Below, piece after piece: positions 59,566-64,000 of a stretch of DNA of 64,000 nt; position 1 is the stretch's first letter, and every line of letters starts with the position of its first letter. Position numbers and translations under genes: made by a program. The stretch covers positions 310,001 to 374,000 of the forward strand of contig NZ_JAKIKX010000001.1 of assembly GCF_023283925.1 (NCBI RefSeq), written 5' to 3'. This DNA comes from Shewanella marisflavi (lineage in GTDB: Bacteria; Pseudomonadota; Gammaproteobacteria; Enterobacterales; Shewanellaceae). Under the pieces are notes generated by a model. The model saw only the letters and a list, made by a program, of their open reading frames with translations, had not been told where the DNA came from and did not search any database.

Positions 59566-60225
59566 CTATAGCTTAACCGTCTTCACCCCATCTGGGGTAC
59601 CTACCAGCAGGACGTCTGCGCCGCGGTTGGCGAACAGGCCGTTAGTGACGACACCAACGATCTGATTGAGCTTTTCTTCCAGCTCTTTCGGGTTAACGAT
59701 TTTCATGTTGTACACATCGAGGATCACGTTGCCATTGTCGGTGATCACACCCTCACGGTAAACCGGATCGCCGCCTAACTTCACGATCTCGCGGGCCACG
59801 TATGAGCGCGCCATAGGGATCACTTCGACAGGCAGTGGGAATTCACCCAGAACATCGACTTCTTTCGTGTTATCCACGATGCAGACAAACTTGTCGGCCA
59901 CGGCGGCAACAATCTTCTCGCGGGTAAGGGCGGCGCCACCGCCTTTGATCATGTCCATATGGCCGTTGATCTCATCGGCACCATCGACATAGACAGAAAG
60001 TTGGTCAACTGAGTTGAGATCGAAAACTGGGATCCCTAATGCCTTCATTTTCTCAGTTGAGGCCTCAGAACTAGACACCGCGCCTTCGATATCGGCCTTG
60101 ATGGTCGCCAGGGCATCGATAAAGTGATTAACGGTCGAGCCTGTGCCCACACCGACAATACTGTCTTTTTCGACATATTCGAGGGCAGCCCAACCTGCGG
60201 CTTTTTTCATTTCATCTTGAGTCAT
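59566..60225 (-). CDS. rpiA: Ribose-5-phosphate isomerase A
   Basis: 219 residues, typical RpiA. It interconverts ribose 5-phosphate and ribulose 5-phosphate in the pentose phosphate pathway. Motifs: [16 protein letters not shown] for phosphate binding, [44 protein letters not shown] with the catalytic Glu, and [21 protein letters not shown] good ribosome site (AGGAG) precedes the start. The 300 bp upstream, up to the DUF808 gene at 60527, shows no gene or clear site. Confidence 0.98.
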   Translation of the reverse strand: MTQDEMKKAAGWAALEYVEKDSIVGVGTGSTVNHFIDALATIKADIEGAVSSSEASTEKMKALGIPVFDLNSVDQLSVYVDGADEINGHMDMIKGGGAALTREKIVAAVADKFVCIVDNTKEVDVLGEFPLPVEVIPMARSYVAREIVKLGGDPVYREGVITDNGNVILDVYNMKIVNPKELEEKLNQIVGVVTNGLFANRGADVLLVGTPDGVKTVKL

Positions 60226-60526
60226 AAGGAGTTCCTATTAAGGATATACGAAGCATTTGGTCGTCATTATACCCCTAGTTGCGCCAGAGCGTATGTCAAA
60301 TGACACAGTTTGTTAGTTTGCCTGGCAATTTGGCTTAAAGCTCACCTTAAACAATTGTGCTAAACCTCCCAAGCTAATGCGCTATCAGGCGTTTTACTCG
60401 CTAGCCACTGGAAAAGTGTCAGGCTAAAGAGTAGGTTACGCTAATAGTTCGCTCGGGCACCTTTGTGATGTTTGATAACGCGCAAATGGGGCAGACAAAG
60501 GATATTGAAAGAGTTAAGGAGAGAGC

Positions 60527-61450
60527 ATGGCTGGCGCGAGTCTATTAAGCCTGTTGGATGATATCGCAGCAATATTGGATGATGTTGCCCTGATGAGTAA
60601 GGTTGCAGCCCGTAAAACCGCGGGTGTGCTGGGGGATGATTTGGCGTTAAATGCCCAGCAGGTCTCAGGGGTCAATGCCGACCGTGAATTGCCTGTGGTG
60701 TGGGCCGTGGCTAAGGGGTCGATGCGCAATAAATGCATCTTGGTTCCCGCGGCGCTGCTGATCAGTGCCTTTATTCCCTGGGCGGTGACGCCGCTGCTGA
60801 TGTTTGGTGGCCTGTTTCTCTGTTATGAGGGTTTCGAGAAGGTCTATCACTCGCTTACCCATAAGCATGAGCCTGCCATGAGCGAGAGTGAGATGATAAA
60901 GGCCGCCGAAGATCTCAAGGCATTTGAGACGCAGAAGGTGGCTGGAGCGATCCGCACCGACTTTGTGCTCTCTGCCGAGATCATCGCTATTACCTTAGGC
61001 GTGGTGGCCGAGAGTAGTTTCATGACTCAGGTAGTGACTCTGGCGGTCATCGCCGTGCTGATGACCGTTGGGGTATATGGTTTGGTGGCGGGGATCGTCA
61101 AACTTGACGATGCGGGCCTCTATTTGAGTCAGCGTCAGGGGGATAGCTTAACTAGACGATTTGGCCGTAAGCTTGGCGGCGCCTTGGTCAATGCGGCACC
61201 TTATCTGATGCGGGGGCTGACCGTGGTTGGCACCATCGCTATGTTCATGGTGGGTGGCGGGATCCTGACCCATGGTGTGCATGCCATCGGCAGCTATTTT
61301 GAGCAGGCGGCTCACTGGGTTGAGCAGTTTGCCTTGGTAGGGCCTGTACTGGCGTGGATCACCCCGAGTCTTCTCAATGCGCTGTTCGGCGTCTTAGTGG
61401 GGGCGGCAGCCCTGGTGGTGATGTCTCTTTTTTCACGGATTCGTCGCTAA
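60527..61450 (+). CDS. DUF808 family membrane protein
   Basis: 307 residues. The N-terminus [46 protein letters not shown] is the DUF808/YedI signature. Hydrophobic segments lie at about 72-100, 150-190, 225-250 and 275-300, separated by a charged loop ([23 protein letters not shown]). Function is unknown. AAGGAGAGAGC precedes the ATG. Single gene. Confidence 0.92.
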   Translation: MAGASLLSLLDDIAAILDDVALMSKVAARKTAGVLGDDLALNAQQVSGVNADRELPVVWAVAKGSMRNKCILVPAALLISAFIPWAVTPLLMFGGLFLCYEGFEKVYHSLTHKHEPAMSESEMIKAAEDLKAFETQKVAGAIRTDFVLSAEIIAITLGVVAESSFMTQVVTLAVIAVLMTVGVYGLVAGIVKLDDAGLYLSQRQGDSLTRRFGRKLGGALVNAAPYLMRGLTVVGTIAMFMVGGGILTHGVHAIGSYFEQAAHWVEQFALVGPVLAWITPSLLNALFGVLVGAAALVVMSLFSRIRR

Positions 61451-61570
61451 CACTGAGTTAAGTTATTGCCTTGTGTGGCGGTATCATTTTGTGTTTTATC
61501 GCCTTTCATAGTTAGATGGCTGCTACCACTCTAAAGTGACATGTTTGGGGGCTGACTCAGTCGGGCGTTG

Positions 61571-61607
61571 TCAGGCAATGCCTTTGTACTGCCTTTGCAC
61601 TGCCTGA
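61571..61607. repeat. Small direct/inverted repeat between convergent genes
   Basis: TCAGGCA at 61571 and TGCCTGA at 61601 are perfect inverted arms; between them TGCCTTTGTAC and TGCCTTTGCAC are 11-bp direct repeats. Confidence 0.4.
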
Positions 61608-61627
61608 TGGATGAATCCCCCTGGCAA

Positions 61628-62521
61628 TTAGGGGCTGGTGGCCTGATGTTGTTTCACCAGCGCTATCATCGCCTGGGCGGCAAAAGAGAGGCTATGATCC
61701 TTGCGCCAGAATAGGCTCATCTGCCAACTGAGATCTGTCTCTGTCAGTGCCTTGAGACATACCCCTTGGTGGCGGTAGCGCTCGGCAATGAATTTAGGTA
61801 GTAACATCACGCCAATGCCCGCTGCCACTAAGGCCACGCCAAATTCAGGCTGATTCACCTGAGTGGGGTGCGTGATGGTCACTCCAGATTTTTGACAGGC
61901 GTTGAGCACCATCTCGTGCAGGGAAAACTCTGGTTCAAACAAGATCTGAGCATAGCCGTCGAGCTGGCCCAGGGGGATCTCGCTAAGGTTAGCCAGTGTA
62001 TGTTCGCTGGGAAGCACGACCACCATAGGCTCTGTGTGGATGGCAATTCCTTCGTACTGCTCTTTAAGATCGATAATGCCGGTTGCAAGTTCTATCTCTC
62101 CTTGTTGCAGTGCCGAGGTCTGCTCGACACCGCCCCGCACCAGCAGTTGGGTTTCAATCTCTGGATAGGCCTGACGATACTTGGCGATGATGGGGGCGAA
62201 TAGTTCTGCACTGCCCAGAGGCGCCAGTCCCAGTCGCAAGCATCCTTTGCTCAGTCCCTTCAGCTTATCCAGCTCTTCTGTTAGCGCCCTCTTGGCTGCA
62301 AGTAGCGTCAGCGCATGGCGGTAAACCACTTCGCCATGGGGGGTGAGTTGAACCTTAGTTCCTCGTTTGCCTCGGGTCAGCAGGGGAAGCTCGAGTTCGG
62401 CTTCTAGCTGGGCTATCGATTTAGAAAGGGCGGGCTGGCTGAGGTGGATACGCTCGGCGGCGCGATTGAAACCGCCAGAGTCCACCACGTCGACAAAATA
62501 CTGTAGTGCCTTAAGATCCAT
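61628..62521 (-). CDS. LysR-family regulator of the lrgAB locus
   Basis: 297 residues. HTH: MDLKALQYFVDVVDSGGFNRAAERIHLSQPALSKSIAQLEAELELPLLTRGKRG. The effector domain has normal length, ending in an HSLSFAAQAMIALVKQH helix. It is divergent from lrgA with about 100 bp between, which is the usual arrangement for a CidR/LrgR-type regulator that responds to overflow metabolites such as acetate. The function is inferred from context. Confidence 0.92.
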   Translation of the reverse strand: MDLKALQYFVDVVDSGGFNRAAERIHLSQPALSKSIAQLEAELELPLLTRGKRGTKVQLTPHGEVVYRHALTLLAAKRALTEELDKLKGLSKGCLRLGLAPLGSAELFAPIIAKYRQAYPEIETQLLVRGGVEQTSALQQGEIELATGIIDLKEQYEGIAIHTEPMVVVLPSEHTLANLSEIPLGQLDGYAQILFEPEFSLHEMVLNACQKSGVTITHPTQVNQPEFGVALVAAGIGVMLLPKFIAERYRHQGVCLKALTETDLSWQMSLFWRKDHSLSFAAQAMIALVKQHQATSP

Positions 62522-62623
62522 ATTTAGATAGCTTTTGGTAATTAGTTTTATAAATAATATTCATTTTTTTTATTTAAATGGCAAGCGTAAGATCCCTTTA
62601 TCTTCTTTTGGGCTGAGTATGTG

Positions 62624-63043
62624 ATGGCCATTTATCTTCTCTCTTTTCGAAATCTGTTACAGCTGGCGCTTCAGGTCGGATTATTATCTCTGCTAGCCAT
62701 TGGTGCCCAGTGGTTGGTGACGCGACTGGCGTTGCCATTACCCAGTGGTGTGATAGGTCTGGCGGCGCTGCTGACTCTGTTGGCATTAAACTGGTTACCT
62801 GAGCGCTTTGTGGCGCGCGGCGCGGCCTGGTTGCTCGGTGAGTTGCTGCTCTTCTTTATTCCACCTGTGGTTGCCTCGATTCATTATGCCCCCTTGTTAG
62901 AGCAATATGGGGTCAGCTTACTCTGTACCTTAGTGCTGGGCAGTGGCTGCGTTTTGTTGTTCACCGGCTTAGTGATCGATCGCGTGTTCAAGTATGAGCG
63001 TCGTTTGCGCCGACCAATCGCTGATTCGACTAAGGGAGCCTAG
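62624..63043 (+). CDS. lrgA: CidA/LrgA-family membrane protein
   Basis: 139 residues from the ATG at 62624, directly after a GTG at 62621 that is an alternative start. Four hydrophobic segments (about 8-30, 38-55, 65-90, 98-122) and the LPLPSGVIGLAALLTLLALNWLP motif are typical of LrgA/CidA. These proteins form membrane pores with LrgB and affect murein hydrolase activity or export of small carboxylates. It ends 1 base before the start of lrgB. Confidence 0.9.
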   Translation: MAIYLLSFRNLLQLALQVGLLSLLAIGAQWLVTRLALPLPSGVIGLAALLTLLALNWLPERFVARGAAWLLGELLLFFIPPVVASIHYAPLLEQYGVSLLCTLVLGSGCVLLFTGLVIDRVFKYERRLRRPIADSTKGA

Positions 63044-63044
63044 A

Positions 63045-63746
63045 ATGTTTTCCTTTTTGCACCTCTCACTTTTGGGGCTGGCCTGTCTGCTGGCAACGCT
63101 AGTCAGCTATGGGGTGAGCAAACGCCTCTATCGGCATTTCGGCTACTGGTACTTATCGCCTATGCTGCTTACGCCAGCGATACTGCTGGCTCTGGTCGGT
63201 TTTTTTGCCATCCCCTTACCAACTTATTTCGAATACAACCATTATTTAAGTATGTTGCTGGCACCGGCGACTATCGCCTTTGCCCTGCCTATCTACCGAG
63301 AGCGCCGGTTGATCAGGCGTTACCCTTTGACTCTGAGTCTTGGAGTGTTGACCGGGTTGCTGGTTGGGCTGCTCTCTTCCTGGTTACTGAGTCAGGTGAT
63401 CTATCTGCCGCCTGAGTTATCACATAGTCTCTTGGTGCGATCTGTGTCGACGCCATTTGCCCTGGAAGCAACAACGGAGTTTGGTGGTGTGCCGGACCTG
63501 ACCGCCGTATTAGTGCTTATGACGGGTGTACTGGGGATGGTGTTATGTGGGCCTGTATTTAAGCTCGCCAGAATCTCCAGCCCCTTGGCGAAGGGAGCGG
63601 CCTTAGGTGCCAGTGCTCATGGCGTAGGGGCGGCTAAAGCCGCCGAATATGGTCGGGAAGAGGGGGTTGTCGCCAGCCTGACCATGATCTTTACTGGTAT
63701 CGCCATGGTGGTCGGCGCGCCATTATTCGCCTATTTATTGGTATAG
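63045..63746 (+). CDS. lrgB: LrgB/CidB-family membrane protein
   Basis: 233 residues from the ATG at 63045, with AAGGGAG at 63031-63037. The frame is open further upstream but that part overlaps lrgA. About seven membrane segments; the signatures are SVSTPFALEATTEFGGVPDLTAVLVLMTGVLG and GAALGASAHGVGAAKAAEYGREEGVVASL. It works with LrgA in cell-wall and overflow physiology, or export of carboxylates, depending on the organism. Confidence 0.93.
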   Translation: MFSFLHLSLLGLACLLATLVSYGVSKRLYRHFGYWYLSPMLLTPAILLALVGFFAIPLPTYFEYNHYLSMLLAPATIAFALPIYRERRLIRRYPLTLSLGVLTGLLVGLLSSWLLSQVIYLPPELSHSLLVRSVSTPFALEATTEFGGVPDLTAVLVLMTGVLGMVLCGPVFKLARISSPLAKGAALGASAHGVGAAKAAEYGREEGVVASLTMIFTGIAMVVGAPLFAYLLV

Positions 63747-63822
63747 CTTTTTGGGCCGCGCTCTATCGTAATGGCCAAACCATTATTTTGCGCCTTAGCC
63801 CTTGCCTAAGCTTTCGTCTGCG

Positions 63823-64000
63823 CTATTGCTTAAGCAGTGTGGCGCAGAGTTTGACGAAATCCGAAGAAGTGAGAATGCCAATCACCTTATGGCTATCGTC
63901 TACCACAGGCAGGCAGCCCAACTTGTTGTCGATAAAGTAATCGACAATGACTAACAGGGGCTCATCCAGAGTGACTTTTTGAAACTCCCTTTCCATGATG
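63823..64000 (-). CDS. CBS-domain protein, C-terminal part
   Basis: About 59 residues are in the window; the start lies beyond base 64000. The translation from the edge contains DEPLLVIVDYFIDNKLGCLPVVDDSHKVIGILTSSDFVKLCATLLKQ, ending at TAG (63823-63825). This is the second half of a CBS domain (the CLPVVD and VIGILTSSD strands). CBS pairs bind adenosine nucleotides and regulate enzymes or transporters. No other part can be judged. Confidence 0.85.
   Translation of the reverse strand, partial: IMEREFQKVTLDEPLLVIVDYFIDNKLGCLPVVDDSHKVIGILTSSDFVKLCATLLKQ

Noticed and set aside
1..64000. tRNA, rRNA, CRISPR array, insertion sequence, prophage
   Set aside because: No cloverleaf, repeat-spacer array, transposase or phage gene seen while reading both strands; short RNAs could still be missed.

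Overview
The window reads as chromosomal DNA of a Shewanella-like marine gammaproteobacterium (Alteromonadales). The evidence is an ArcA of gammaproteobacterial type, an AsnC very close to the enterobacterial protein, a prfB-lysS pair with the RF2 programmed frameshift, two long secreted subtilases ending in GlyGly-CTERM tails, a 1410-residue GltD-like/formate dehydrogenase fusion, DUF3019 and DUF3293 proteins, and many respiratory and redox genes. I see no rRNA, tRNA, CRISPR array, insertion sequence, prophage or replication origin. Coding density is high and composition looks even, so this is core chromosome rather than an island.

Layout. 1-6.1 kb: the end of an S9 peptidase, an intergenic repeat zone, arcA, a DUF3293 gene behind two CRP-like sites, then a lysine riboswitch controlling lysC and an AstE/AspA-type deacylase. 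6.2-16.6 kb: a PA-domain subtilase, asnC, rluA, a small membrane-protein/methyltransferase operon, ldhA, a dienelactone hydrolase, a CorA-type transporter and a small MscS channel. 16.8-26.9 kb: a spermidine-synthase-like protein, ahpC-ahpF, a diguanylate cyclase, a YjfB-like small protein with a sigma-28-type promoter, a Trx/CcdA-like membrane protein, an OmpA-like protein, an OhrR-type regulator with a palindromic operator, a short GlpD-like oxidoreductase and rlmC. 27-37 kb: chrA, a four-gene minus-strand operon (MipA/OmpV, DUF3019, RstA-like regulator, RstB-like kinase), and the divergent giant GlyGly-CTERM subtilase. 37-50 kb: a Cache chemoreceptor, the FDH fusion, a pentapeptide-repeat potassium channel, prfB-lysS and a PAS-GGDEF-EAL protein. 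50-64 kb: a pseudouridine synthase, nagB with a LacI-type operator, an SRPBCC protein, a cupin, rlhA, a PH-domain protein, a secreted catalase-like protein, a Cdd1-like protein, a LysE exporter, a LysR gene with a C-terminal frameshift, an NAD-binding protein, rpiA, a DUF808 protein, a LysR-lrgA-lrgB locus and the end of a CBS-domain gene.

How the genes work together. Several adjacent genes look like regulatory units whose sites can be read directly: the lysine riboswitch before lysC; a 20-bp palindrome before ohrR; an 18-bp LacI-type operator before nagB; a sigma-28 promoter before the motility-like small protein; and two near-identical TACA-N6-TACA boxes in the 0.6-kb region between the mipA-DUF3019-RR-HK operon and the divergent protease. 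The last is the best candidate for an undescribed system: an RstAB-like two-component pair that would control an outer-membrane protein, a small cysteine-rich periplasmic protein and possibly a 180-kDa secreted protease.

Limits. Functions were assigned by reading motifs, with no database search. Start codons were chosen by ribosome-binding sites and are uncertain where stated. Comparisons with E. coli or other Shewanella proteins are from memory.
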